This document shows, one piece after another, positions 32,559 through 41,052 of a DNA stretch of 64,000 bases. The position numbers and the translations under genes are program-made. The notes under the pieces were generated by a model. It had not been told where the DNA came from. It ran no database searches and saw only the letters and a list, made by a program, of their open reading frames with translations. Each line of letters begins with the position of its first letter. Within the stretch, counting starts at the first letter, position 1. The stretch is from Oscillatoria sp. FACHB-1407 (GTDB lineage Bacteria; Cyanobacteriota; Cyanobacteriia; Elainellales; Elainellaceae): positions 124,001-188,000 of the forward strand of contig NZ_JACJSA010000009.1 in the NCBI RefSeq assembly GCF_014697545.1, in the 5' to 3' direction.

Positions 32559-34817
32559 TTATTGAGTGACGTGGAGGCGATCGCGAAAATAGTAGCGATA
32601 GAGATCGCAGCGTGGTACGACCTCATTACTTTGTAGATGTACCAGGCCCATGCTGTGCAGTTGAAAAGCCTGTACTGACTCCAATCGCCCTGGTTTAGAA
32701 GAGGTGACCACCTGTTTCATGGCTGCTGCCATTCTTGGGTTTTGTTCTAAATTCCACAGGTGTCGTCGCAAATGGTCGCTATAGGGTCCGGCTTCAGTGG
32801 GGGCAGTTAACAGCAGTTGCTCAAGGGTTAACTCCTGGCGGGCAAGCTGGTAGAGAGCGACTCGCACCAGATAGGGATGTCCACCGACCATTTTCATCAA
32901 CTGAGCGACCTGAGTTTGGTTCCAGGGAAGCCCATGGCGTTGAGCCAAATTGTAAACCTGCTCCGGAGTAAATTCAGATAATTCAATCGGTAAGCCAACA
33001 TTGAATGGAGACTGATTGATATTGAGAGGAATGTAGATTTCAGTGGAATGCACGACAATCAGCCGCAGCTTCTTCCAGAGGCTGCGAGTTTTAGCATCCT
33101 CATGCCATGCTCGCAAAAGCCCAAAAAAATCTGTTGCAATGTCTGGATGTTGAAAGACACAATCAACTTCATCTAACCCCAGCACAACGGGTGCCTGAGT
33201 TTGAGTCAAAATGTATTCCTCAAAATAAGTGGTGCAATTATCTTTACTCCCAAAAATTTCATCCCAATAGTCTGCAATGCGATTAGGAAGCCGCAATCGT
33301 CGCCCAATGCTGGCACAAAACCACCGCAAAAATTTATCTAGCTCACTAAAAATTGCAGTGTCTGCCAGTTGAAAGCTGAGGGGAACTGTCAGGCATCCTT
33401 GCTCCTCCGCATGGCACAAGATCCGAGACATGAGCGATGTCTTTCCCATCTGTCGGGGGGCTTTGATGCGAATCAGGGCACCCGATTTAACGATGGTTTC
33501 ATAACAATGAGTTTCTGTAGGTGGGCGATCGACATAAAACTGGGAGGCAAGGTCTACTTGTCCCCCCGGAAGCTCAGGTTCGGCGATTGGACATGGGTAG
33601 GTGAACGGCTCAAAGCCCGACGGATCTTGAGAGCGAGTCTCGGCTAAAGCAGAAGGGACAAGGTCGTCTCCTGGAGTTTTACCTTCTCCTTTTGCACGTC
33701 CTTTGACGATGTTAAGAATCTCTTGAAGAATAATAGGGCTATCATCGGGCGATCGCCACTCGCGTTGCTGAATTCGGCTTAAGTAGCCCCGCAAATCATA
33801 GTTGAGGGCAGCATTCATCGGGAAATTAACCCGAATCGGCAGAATAGCAGGTTTTTGAGTGGTGCTGGCATCATGTAACTCTTTGGCACGACGAACCTCT
33901 TCGGTCACCATCTCGCTAACCGCCGATTTAGGCGACAACAACAAGACAAAGTAATCGCACTCTTCTAGCTCCTGATCAATTCGCTGTGACCAGTTATCTC
34001 CTAATTGAATACTCTCTGCCGCCATAAAAACCTCATGTCCGGCAGACTTGAGCGTGTCGTAAAACTGTCGTGCCAAACTGCAATCAGGCTCCTGGCTACG
34101 GTAGCTAATGAAAAAACGAGCGTTTCCTTCTGACTGAGAAACCTCATCGGATGCAGAGGTACACACAGCTGCTGAGTTGAAGGAAATGGATGTCTCTTGA
34201 GAGACGAACGCTTGAGGAACCGGATTTTGTAAGGATTTGGTCGTTAAAGTCGGCAGGATGACAGGGCTGTTGCCGGATTGGGTAAAGCGAAGCCCCCCTC
34301 GTGAGGTTATCGTCTGGCATCCCAACTGATAGGCACTCTCAACCGCTTCACCCGATAAAAGAGCGTTGTAAAACGTCAGCGAAAACTCAGTGGCAGCCTC
34401 TTCTCCCATGGCTGGGTCAATGCCCACGACATAATTAATATGACGACTGAGCAGTGCTATTTGCGTCTCAAGCTGGCTTGCTGTCAACACAACACAGTTA
34501 ATTGTTTCGGCAAACAACTCAAACAGGTTGGCGAGTGCGGTGCTTTCCAAAAGGGGGATTGTGGGATGGGTAGCAGATTCAAAAGAGGGCAGAGGGGCGT
34601 ATAGGTGAACAATCTGGGGCTTGATTTCTAATAAGGCTTGAATCAGGTCTTTGGGCTGGAGGGCTTGACGGTGTTCAAAGAGGGTAGGAGAGGAGGGCGA
34701 TCGCTTGAGGCGATCGCTCATTGCTTGCAATTCCTGCCCCAGTTGTTCTGGAATCACTTTTGTAGGATGGGTAGTAAATACCAAGACTGTTGGTATTTCG
34801 TGCATAACAATCGTCAT
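32559..34817 (-). CDS. Degenerate CHAT - TIR - AAA_35 STAND-type protein
   Basis: 752 residues from the ATG at 34817, which has GGGAG upstream; an earlier in-frame ATG (34859) lacks one. (1) A CHAT-like caspase-fold domain (about 1-210) with IVHLYAPLP where active CHAT domains have HxSGHG, and NCVVLTASQLETQ where they have the catalytic Cys (NAC); both catalytic residues are lost. (2) A TIR domain (about 233-375) with RFFISYRSQEPDCSLARQFY, GDNWSQRIDQELEECDYFVL and SEMVTEEVRRAKEL, the last holding a candidate NADase Glu. (3) An AAA_35 ATPase (about 430-750) with APRQMGKTSLMSR and VVLGLDEVDCVF. Related proteins occur widely in filamentous cyanobacteria and are thought to be conflict or signalling proteins. 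Confidence 0.85.
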   Translation of the reverse strand: MTIVMHEIPTVLVFTTHPTKVIPEQLGQELQAMSDRLKRSPSSPTLFEHRQALQPKDLIQALLEIKPQIVHLYAPLPSFESATHPTIPLLESTALANLFELFAETINCVVLTASQLETQIALLSRHINYVVGIDPAMGEEAATEFSLTFYNALLSGEAVESAYQLGCQTITSRGGLRFTQSGNSPVILPTLTTKSLQNPVPQAFVSQETSISFNSAAVCTSASDEVSQSEGNARFFISYRSQEPDCSLARQFYDTLKSAGHEVFMAAESIQLGDNWSQRIDQELEECDYFVLLLSPKSAVSEMVTEEVRRAKELHDASTTQKPAILPIRVNFPMNAALNYDLRGYLSRIQQREWRSPDDSPIILQEILNIVKGRAKGEGKTPGDDLVPSALAETRSQDPSGFEPFTYPCPIAEPELPGGQVDLASQFYVDRPPTETHCYETIVKSGALIRIKAPRQMGKTSLMSRILCHAEEQGCLTVPLSFQLADTAIFSELDKFLRWFCASIGRRLRLPNRIADYWDEIFGSKDNCTTYFEEYILTQTQAPVVLGLDEVDCVFQHPDIATDFFGLLRAWHEDAKTRSLWKKLRLIVVHSTEIYIPLNINQSPFNVGLPIELSEFTPEQVYNLAQRHGLPWNQTQVAQLMKMVGGHPYLVRVALYQLARQELTLEQLLLTAPTEAGPYSDHLRRHLWNLEQNPRMAAAMKQVVTSSKPGRLESVQAFQLHSMGLVHLQSNEVVPRCDLYRYYFRDRLHVTQ

Positions 34818-35241
34818 ATAATCTCCCGATGGCTCCACTTTATTTGATAGTGTTCCCATCCTTTTTCGGTTTCTATTCGTAATAGAAAAGATATGAGTTC
34901 AGCTTAGCTGTAAATTTATTAGAAGGATCTGAAAGCTATTCTATGCAAAGTTTCTGGAGACTTTAACTAACTCTTTATAAAGGCTTTTGGAATCCCCGTG
35001 AGGGCTGTTACCCCTCATCCCTAAAACCCCCTTGTAAATATTTTATGATTGAGAAACTTGGTGCTCTTTGATAGTTTTTGATGAGGGCTGTTACCCCTCA
35101 CCCCCTTTAAATAGTCGTAAATCAATAACGATGAAAAGAGCAAATTTGATATTACTAACCAGATAATTTAAGTATTTGACTTTCAGGTTAAAGAGATGTT
35201 GTGCTGGTTGGCTGTCAAGATGCCCTAATTTAGGGAATTGA
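34818..35241. other. Non-coding region with a 19-bp hairpin repeat
   Basis: No gene is seen. The sequence TGAGGGCTGTTACCCCTCA occurs twice, at 34999-35017 and 35082-35100, and each copy can form a 6-bp hairpin. Upstream signals of the TIR gene should lie near 34830-34900. Confidence 0.5.
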
Positions 35242-35332
35242 TACAGCAATCCAACTGACTTGTGAGAGAAAAGGGGCTCCATCCTTTGGTTCACAAATAC
35301 CTGCTTCTTAAAGATGATTTAGGACTGCTGTA
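35242..35332 (+). repeat. Family B repeat, copy B3
   Basis: It begins TACAGCAATCCAACTGACTT and ends TTTAGGACTGCTGTA, so the terminal inverted repeats match at 10 of 11 positions. The interior has ACTTGTGAG and TTCACAAAT arms, as in B1 and B2, but a weaker hairpin. Confidence 0.68.
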
Positions 35333-35520
35333 TTTCTCTTGCGTGAAGAAATGCATCGCGGATAGTTGCAAATAGTTTTCCAAAATCTAAAACATTCGGG
35401 AAGCCTCAACTGAAGACGGTTGAGTTGGTTATGAATACTAAAAATCCGCCATTCAATTGGGCTTGAAACCTCTGAATGACGGACTTGAGTTTTACTTGAA
35501 CTATGGCTCTAACTGAGCTA

Positions 35521-35593
35521 TACCCCCAGGGGAATTCGAATCCCCGTCGCCTCCGTGAAAGGGAGGTGTCCTAGGCCTCTAGACGATGGGGGC
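35521..35593 (-). tRNA. tRNA-Glu (anticodon UUC)
   Basis: 73 bases on the minus strand. The acceptor stem is GCCCCCA with UGGGGGU (G1-U72 wobble) and discriminator A. The D arm is UCGUCUAGAGGCCUAGGACA, the anticodon loop CUUUCAC presents UUC, and the T arm is GGGGAUUCGAAUUCCCC. CCA is not encoded. In cyanobacteria this tRNA supplies glutamate for both protein and tetrapyrrole synthesis. Confidence 0.97.
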
Positions 35594-35713
35594 TCAAGAA
35601 CTTGACCTTAATAAGGGTAGCTAACATTACTGAAGTTTGTCAACACCCTTGGCGAAATTTGGTCAGAATAATTTGCAAACGAGCCGGATACTGTTGCAAT
35701 GGTGGGTTTTGAC

Positions 35714-35992
35714 CTAAGCCAAGTCTCTGGAGTTGCGTAGACGAATCAACTGGCGACGCATTTGTGGCGAAGCATCCATCTCAGAAATTTCCTGTGCCTC
35801 AACCTGAACCTGGACAGGCTCTAGGTACTCATCAGACCCACAGGCGAAGGCATCAAGCAGCATCTCTAACAGTTGGTCGCGATCGCGCAGGGCACCTTTT
35901 TCTTCAATCAGCCTGAATTTGAGGTGAATTTCACAATCGTAAACACCGACTTCAGAATTAATAGGTTGATGCTCTAAAGAACTGGATTTCAT
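35714..35992 (-). CDS. Small conserved cyanobacterial protein (Npun_R1517-like, tentative)
   Basis: 92 residues from the ATG at 35992 (MKSSSLEHQPINSEVGVYDC). The core has EIHLKFRLIEEKGALRDRDQ, LLEMLLDAFACGSDEYLEPV and the C-terminal ASPQMRRQLIRLRN. I recall very similar small proteins in filamentous cyanobacteria that databases link to heterocyst differentiation regulators (Npun_R1517 family); this link is from memory and uncertain. The frame is open upstream to 36100, but the extra 36 residues look unlike the family. It sits just beyond tRNA-Glu. Confidence 0.65.
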   Translation of the reverse strand: MKSSSLEHQPINSEVGVYDCEIHLKFRLIEEKGALRDRDQLLEMLLDAFACGSDEYLEPVQVQVEAQEISEMDASPQMRRQLIRLRNSRDLA

Positions 35993-36861
35993 TGGGGAAA
36001 CAACACCTAGCGTGCTGCGATAAAAAGTCGTATTGGAGAAGCAACAAAGAATGTTGCGGATGCTTGCTCTAGAGATGAGTAAATTCTCTCTGAGAGGCAA
36101 CTCTTTTAGCTGTGACCTAAGCTTTCGTTACCTAATGCTTAAGCTAACACTGCCTAAATCAGGAACAAATCCGCTAATTAGCTGAAATGGAATAAGCCAA
36201 TAGAAATTTTTTAGTGACTCAAAAAGGTTTCCCTGTTCAATGTTGAAACTAAACTAACCAATTAAGAACTAATAAACTGAACATATCACTCTCAACTATC
36301 TATTAATAGACAATGACTATAAAGTCTCTGTAAGAAGTTGGGTGTGCCTTTACGACTGCTTCAAACAGCCCTGAAACAGGGCATTTGCAGATTTCAAGAA
36401 TTACTTAAAAGTAGATGGTTTAACTACACAAAATTTGCAACTACTGATAGTAAACAATGTGTAAAAAGCTATTCCGTAAAACCTGGTAAGTATTATTGTT
36501 AGCTTTAGCACATCATAAAAGCATTTTTATACTCAGCTATTCTTTTAGTTTATGAGGAGAGTGGTAAGTCGCCAAAAAATGAGATGTAGCTAATGTCACT
36601 ACTACTGAGATCCACGATGAAATAATCGGGCAATGTTGAAGTATTTAAAATTTTTTAGAGCTTCTTAGTTGCTACTTCTCAACGTTATCTTCAGTAATAA
36701 TCCTATTTGAGATTGAATCCTATTCTCGTTTGATGGCTCCGCCAAAACTGGAGGTTTTAGAGCGAGTACATGACTGAACCCCTGTATTTATTTAAACAAT
36801 GAAGTGATACCCAAAAACTGTAAAGTTTCGGATAATTATTGCTTTGCCAGCTTGGAAACAA
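35993..36861. other. Long AT-rich non-coding stretch
   Basis: No gene, RNA or repeat that I can support in about 870 bases. Composition is more AT-rich than the neighbours, and no frame reaches a convincing length. Confidence 0.45.
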
Positions 36862-36959
36862 CAATTCAGTCAAGGCAATTCAGTCAAGGCAATTCAGTCA
36901 AGGCAATTCAGTCAAGGCAATTCAGTCAAGGCAATTCAGTCAAGGCAATTCAGTCAAGG
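36862..36959 (+). repeat. 14-bp tandem repeat array, seven units
   Basis: Seven perfect copies of CAATTCAGTCAAGG (7 x 14 = 98 bases), then CAATGGCC. There are no spacers and no size variation. The array ends 10 bases before the stop codon of the DUF6464-like gene on the other strand. The unit length matches the array at 9166-9277, though the sequence differs. Confidence 0.96.
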
Positions 36960-36969
36960 CAATGGCCTT

Positions 36970-37296
36970 TTATTCTTCAACCGCCATGGATTGATCATCC
37001 CAAGAGCGGCTTTCGTAGGCAGAGCAGCCCTCACAAGGACCGATTGGATTGACCGCACAGCGGACGTAGCTTGATCGAGCGTTAAAGCGACAAGTTATAT
37101 CTCCGATCATGTATCCAACCCCATCAATGTATTGGTGGTCGGGTGAGAGGCGAAGTCTTGGTAAGCCTCTGCGGTTCACTGAATTGAGGGCAAGACGGAG
37201 TCGGGCTTGAGTCCTGGCATCGGTCTGCCGCATGACCCAGACTGAAAATAGCGAAGGGGTTAAGCCAACAACGACGATTAGAAGTGCTTCTAACAC
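36970..37296 (-). CDS. DUF6464-like small membrane protein
   Basis: A 108-residue protein: an N-terminal hydrophobic helix (MLEALLIVVVGLTPSLFSVW, about 2-22), then a basic segment, then DHQYIDGVGYMIGDITCRFN, YVRCAVNPIGPCEGCSAYE. The three C-terminal cysteines (RCAVNP, PCEGC) with the earlier TCRFN suggest a metal-binding or disulfide-bonded module. I recognise it as the cyanobacterial DUF6464 type; no function is known. The 14-bp array lies right downstream. Confidence 0.78.
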   Translation of the reverse strand: MLEALLIVVVGLTPSLFSVWVMRQTDARTQARLRLALNSVNRRGLPRLRLSPDHQYIDGVGYMIGDITCRFNARSSYVRCAVNPIGPCEGCSAYESRSWDDQSMAVEE

Positions 37297-37485
37297 GGGT
37301 TTCAGTTGAGAATTTGAACGTGATGTAGGCGAGCGATCGCTCCTTATCTATGGGTTATAGATCAATTTGAGGGCTTCTAGCTAGGGGGAAGCGGGACAGA
37401 GGTGTGAGGGTTTTTCTTTTTGTGTAAAAGCAACCGGATGCGATCGCTTGCTGGATGAAAAGTAGAGAAAATTCTTCCTTGAGCC

Positions 37486-38109
37486 ATGCAAAAAACAATT
37501 TATTCCGTGGCAGCTTTAACCCCTGCATTGTTGATTGCAGGAGGCTTGAAACCAGCCCAAGCGCAAGAGGTTCCACAAAACGCCAGAACGCAACAACTCC
37601 ATGCGATGTTGCAAGGGGCAGTATGCCGCAACGATTGGAATCAGGCATTGAGGGCGATTAATCCACTGATTGGAGCACCCGAAATCACCTCTGAGTCGCG
37701 ATTGGAGTTAATTCAGTTTCGTTATCAATTGGAGAACTGGCGAGCTGCAAAATCTCAGATCACAAACATTCCAAACTGCGCTGGAGCAACAACCACCGTG
37801 AGGGAACTGCCGACTCGTAGAACCGTCGCCGCTCGGCAACAGTCCCAGGATGTCAGCGTGCAACAACTCTACGCGGCATTACAGGGGGCAGTATGCCGTA
37901 ATGACTGGAATGGGGCTTTGGCGGTGATTAATCCGATGCTAGGTTCCCCTGACCTGACTTCAGATTATCGTCAGCAGTTGTTGCGATTCCGCTATCAGTT
38001 GGAGGACTGGCGAGCCGCAAGAAGCGTTGTAGAAAATATTCCCAATTGTAGTGGTGTGGCAATAACTCCTGAGCCGGAACAGATCGCCGCTGTGAACTGG
38101 GCAGGGTAG
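37486..38109 (+). CDS. Secreted protein with two 65-residue repeats
   Basis: 207 residues. A signal peptide (about 1-26, ending AQAQE) directs it to the periplasm or outside. Two near-identical modules follow: about 37-100 and 126-190. Each has LQGAVCRNDWN, an AINP or VINP helix, FRYQLE-WRAA and IPNC, with two cysteines per module that could form a disulfide. The helical pattern is TPR-like, so a protein-binding role is plausible. I do not know a named family. A basic Thr/Arg/Gln linker joins the modules. Confidence 0.8.
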   Translation: MQKTIYSVAALTPALLIAGGLKPAQAQEVPQNARTQQLHAMLQGAVCRNDWNQALRAINPLIGAPEITSESRLELIQFRYQLENWRAAKSQITNIPNCAGATTTVRELPTRRTVAARQQSQDVSVQQLYAALQGAVCRNDWNGALAVINPMLGSPDLTSDYRQQLLRFRYQLEDWRAARSVVENIPNCSGVAITPEPEQIAAVNWAG

Positions 38110-38334
38110 AGAGAAGGGATAAGGAATAAGGATTACGAGGACGCAGACAGAGGGTAGCGAGTGCGTAGGGAACGGGTGGATGTATAGATGCGTAGATGGG
38201 AATGCGCTCCGTCTACCCCTCGATGGTTGATTCCTGCAAGCGCATCAGGTTGTGTGAGAGCAATCGCGATCGCCTGGCGTATGGTTTAATGAATTCGATG
38301 TTGAGGCGATAACCGCTACGATTGAGCGACCCCC

Positions 38335-38913
38335 ATGCAATCTGTACCGCACAATTCAGATTCCAGAAGACCCTCCTGGGATGAATATTTTTTGATGCTC
38401 GCTAAATTGGCGGCGACTCGGTCTACTTGTCTGGCTTTCCCGGTTGGGTCGGTAATCGTTAAAAACAAGCAGGTATTAGCAACGGGTTATAACGGCCCAC
38501 CATCGGGGTCAGCGCACTGCGTGGCTCAGGGCTACTGTTATCCTGGGTTAAGCAGTTGTGATGCCAGTCGCGATCTGCCGTCGCGTGCGGTTCATGCTGA
38601 GGCAAATGCGATCGCCCAGGCCGCGAAACATGGTATCTCGACTCACGGAGCCAGCATTTATGTGACGCTAGAGCCGTGTTTGTACTGTTTGAAGCTGATT
38701 ATTTCTGCCGGAATTCACGACGTTTTCTATGAAACCCCTTTCATGGGTGAAAAGAGCGCAACGGTGCGAGATTCGTTTGTCCTGGAGAATTTGATCCATC
38801 TTAAGCAGATTCAGCTTTCACAGGAGATTGCTGAACGGGCTGCTGCATCACTCCTGAAGTCAACCTCGGTCGTTGACCTGAATCGTAATGATGTACTGCG
38901 GACGCAAACATAA
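38335..38913 (+). CDS. Deoxycytidylate (dCMP) deaminase
   Basis: A 192-residue zinc enzyme of the ComEB/dCMP deaminase family. It converts dCMP to dUMP, feeding dTTP synthesis. The catalytic HAEANAI (87-93) and zinc-ligand PCLYC (114-118) are present, as are GYNGPPSG and the second cysteine cluster (HCVAQGYCY, SSCDASRD) typical of this family. The N-terminal WDEYFLMLAKLAATRSTC is standard. It is convergent with the sensor kinase gene at 38929, with 15 bases between the stops. Confidence 0.93.
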   Translation: MQSVPHNSDSRRPSWDEYFLMLAKLAATRSTCLAFPVGSVIVKNKQVLATGYNGPPSGSAHCVAQGYCYPGLSSCDASRDLPSRAVHAEANAIAQAAKHGISTHGASIYVTLEPCLYCLKLIISAGIHDVFYETPFMGEKSATVRDSFVLENLIHLKQIQLSQEIAERAAASLLKSTSVVDLNRNDVLRTQT

Positions 38914-38928
38914 CCTCTCCTAGGGGAG

Positions 38929-41052
38929 TTATGTAGTGACTGGCAAGGTGATCGTAAATGTTGTTACACCGTTTTTGCTCTGCGTGAAAATTTCTCCTCC
39001 CAGACGAAGAACTAATCGCTTGACAACTGCCAAACCCAATCCTGTGCCACGATAGTTCCAGGGGTTGGGGCGAGCAACTCGATAAAAAGTCTGAAAAATA
39101 CGGTCTAACTCGTGCGACGGAATGTCGATTCCAGTATTTATCACACTCAAACTTAATTGTTGATGATCGAGGTGCAAGGTCGCGGTTACTGTGATGCTGT
39201 GATTAGGTGGAGTGTATTTGCAGGCGTTGTTGAGCAGTTCACTCATAACCCGCTCAAGGCTAGGCAGATGAGAGGTAATCATGGGTAGGTCGGGGTCTAC
39301 CTCGCAAATCAAGGTTTGTAACTGTTTTGTGGCTTGCGCTACAAACCGCTCAGTGATTTGTGGCAGCCATTGTTGCAGATAGATAGGGGTTAACAGCAGT
39401 GGCTCTACGGAGTGTTCAGTGTTCTGAAAATCGAGCAAATCACTGATCAAGTTAAATTCTTGTTGCCACTCGTCATGTAACACTTGCAGATAACGTTCCA
39501 TCCTTTGCCAGAGCAAATCCTGGGTCTGAGTGGGTAGCAACTCTCCATCGGCAGTCTTGAGCGATCGCACAATCCGTCGCAGCATCTCGATCGCCATCCG
39601 CATATTGGTTAGCGGTGTCCGCAGTTCATGGGAGATGGAGCTAAGAAATCCCTCCTTCAAGTGATGAACGGCTCGTAACTCTTCATCAATTTGGGGATCG
39701 GGTTGAATCTGTAACTGTTTTGGGGCGATCGCTGCCTGGCTCATCACTTGAGCCACTAACCCAGCCTGAGTCGCTGTCCACAACGCTTTAGAAGCGATTA
39801 ACAAACCTACCTCACCAATGACCGTTTGCTGTCCTTCAATGGGGCAAACCACGATGTAGTGGTCTGAGTCCTGTAGACCGGAGTAGGGGGGTGGCAGAAT
39901 CTCAGGAGACGGTGCGATCCAGTGATGTTTTTGAAAGAGGGGCAAATAAAACTGAGGATAGTCTCGCAGTGGAATCTCAGTGCCAACTGCCAGTAAAGGT
40001 AAAGCTGGCTCGTCTGAACGATAGTCACCAATGACAGTAGCCATCTCCTGCATGGAGTCATATAGGGCAACCCAACCGTAACTCAGATTAAGAGATCGTC
40101 CTAATTGGTGCAGGGTTGTGTTGAGCAGGGATTGCTCATCTGTCGGATGGGCTAGCTGTTGAAGAATGTGTTGCAGCGATTGGACACAGGCAAATCCGAC
40201 CGAAAGTTGGCTTAGGGTGTGTTGCAGTTGAGCGGCTTGTTCTTGCAGTTGAGCCGTCAAAACGGCTTGATTGCGCTGCCAAATTCCCTCAGCTTGGAAG
40301 CGATCGCTTGTATCTTGAAACACCAACACGCTACCGATAATTTGACCCGTTTCATCTCGAATTGGCGTCGCTGTATCGCCGATTGGACGCTCCCGTCCAT
40401 CCCGACTCCGCAGGATTGCCCGCTCTGGCAACTTCACCGCAGTGCCCCGTTGAATGGCGAGTAATAGGGGATTGTCTAACACTTCACGAGTATCAGCATG
40501 GATCAGGTGCAGAACGGTGGTTGCCAGTTGTCCCAAAGCGTCTTGCTGTCGCCATCCGGTCAGCCTTTCAGCCGTAGAGTTCATAAAAGTAATTGTGCCG
40601 TTGCAGTCGGTGGCGATCGTACCATCACCGATACTGGCTAACGTGGTTGCAAACCATCGTTGCATCCGTCTCGAAGCCTGTTCTAGCTGGTGGCGATGCA
40701 GGGTAATTTCGATTGTTGTTTGTAGGTCTTGCTCGCGCAGTGGTTTGACAAGGTAACCAAATGGGGCAGACAGTTTTGCCCGCTGGAGAGTCATAGCATC
40801 GGTGTAAGCCGTCAAATAGATTACCGGAACATCGTATCGAGTATAAATCTCCTCTGCTGCGGTCACTCCATCCATGTCACCTTTCAGGCGGATGTCCATG
40901 AGCACCAGATCGGGTTGATTGGCTTCAACTGCCCGAATGGCATCAGGTCCAGAAATGACGCTTGCAACAACCGTATGTGCCAATCTTGCTAATGCTTCTT
41001 GAAGGCTCCAAGCAACGACTTGTTCGTCCTCGACTATTACAATTTTCGCCAT
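38929..41052 (-). CDS. Hybrid sensor: receiver-PAS-GAF-histidine kinase
   Basis: A 707-residue soluble protein. A receiver domain (1-120) with IVEDEQVVAWSLQ, LMDIRLKGDMDG and VKPLREQD is followed by a PAS domain (about 130-255, ending DTSDRFQAE), a coiled coil, a GAF-like domain (about 285-440), HisKA with SISHELRTPLTNMRMAIEML, and an ATPase domain with ELLNNACKYT and GTGLGLAVVKRL. The kinase part is closest in style to the two fusions at 27886 and 29271. No transmembrane segment, so it senses an internal cue. The output partner is not visible. Confidence 0.9.
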   Translation of the reverse strand: MAKIVIVEDEQVVAWSLQEALARLAHTVVASVISGPDAIRAVEANQPDLVLMDIRLKGDMDGVTAAEEIYTRYDVPVIYLTAYTDAMTLQRAKLSAPFGYLVKPLREQDLQTTIEITLHRHQLEQASRRMQRWFATTLASIGDGTIATDCNGTITFMNSTAERLTGWRQQDALGQLATTVLHLIHADTREVLDNPLLLAIQRGTAVKLPERAILRSRDGRERPIGDTATPIRDETGQIIGSVLVFQDTSDRFQAEGIWQRNQAVLTAQLQEQAAQLQHTLSQLSVGFACVQSLQHILQQLAHPTDEQSLLNTTLHQLGRSLNLSYGWVALYDSMQEMATVIGDYRSDEPALPLLAVGTEIPLRDYPQFYLPLFQKHHWIAPSPEILPPPYSGLQDSDHYIVVCPIEGQQTVIGEVGLLIASKALWTATQAGLVAQVMSQAAIAPKQLQIQPDPQIDEELRAVHHLKEGFLSSISHELRTPLTNMRMAIEMLRRIVRSLKTADGELLPTQTQDLLWQRMERYLQVLHDEWQQEFNLISDLLDFQNTEHSVEPLLLTPIYLQQWLPQITERFVAQATKQLQTLICEVDPDLPMITSHLPSLERVMSELLNNACKYTPPNHSITVTATLHLDHQQLSLSVINTGIDIPSHELDRIFQTFYRVARPNPWNYRGTGLGLAVVKRLVLRLGGEIFTQSKNGVTTFTITLPVTT

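Noticed and set aside
35521-35593. tRNA-Glu as an integration site for the 21-35 kb region
   Set aside because: No integrase gene and no direct repeat of the tRNA 3' end were seen in the window.
35993-36100. Longer start for the small gene downstream of tRNA-Glu
   Set aside because: The additional residues are Cys/Ser/Arg-rich and not like the conserved core, so the ATG at 35992 was preferred, though its ribosome site is also weak.
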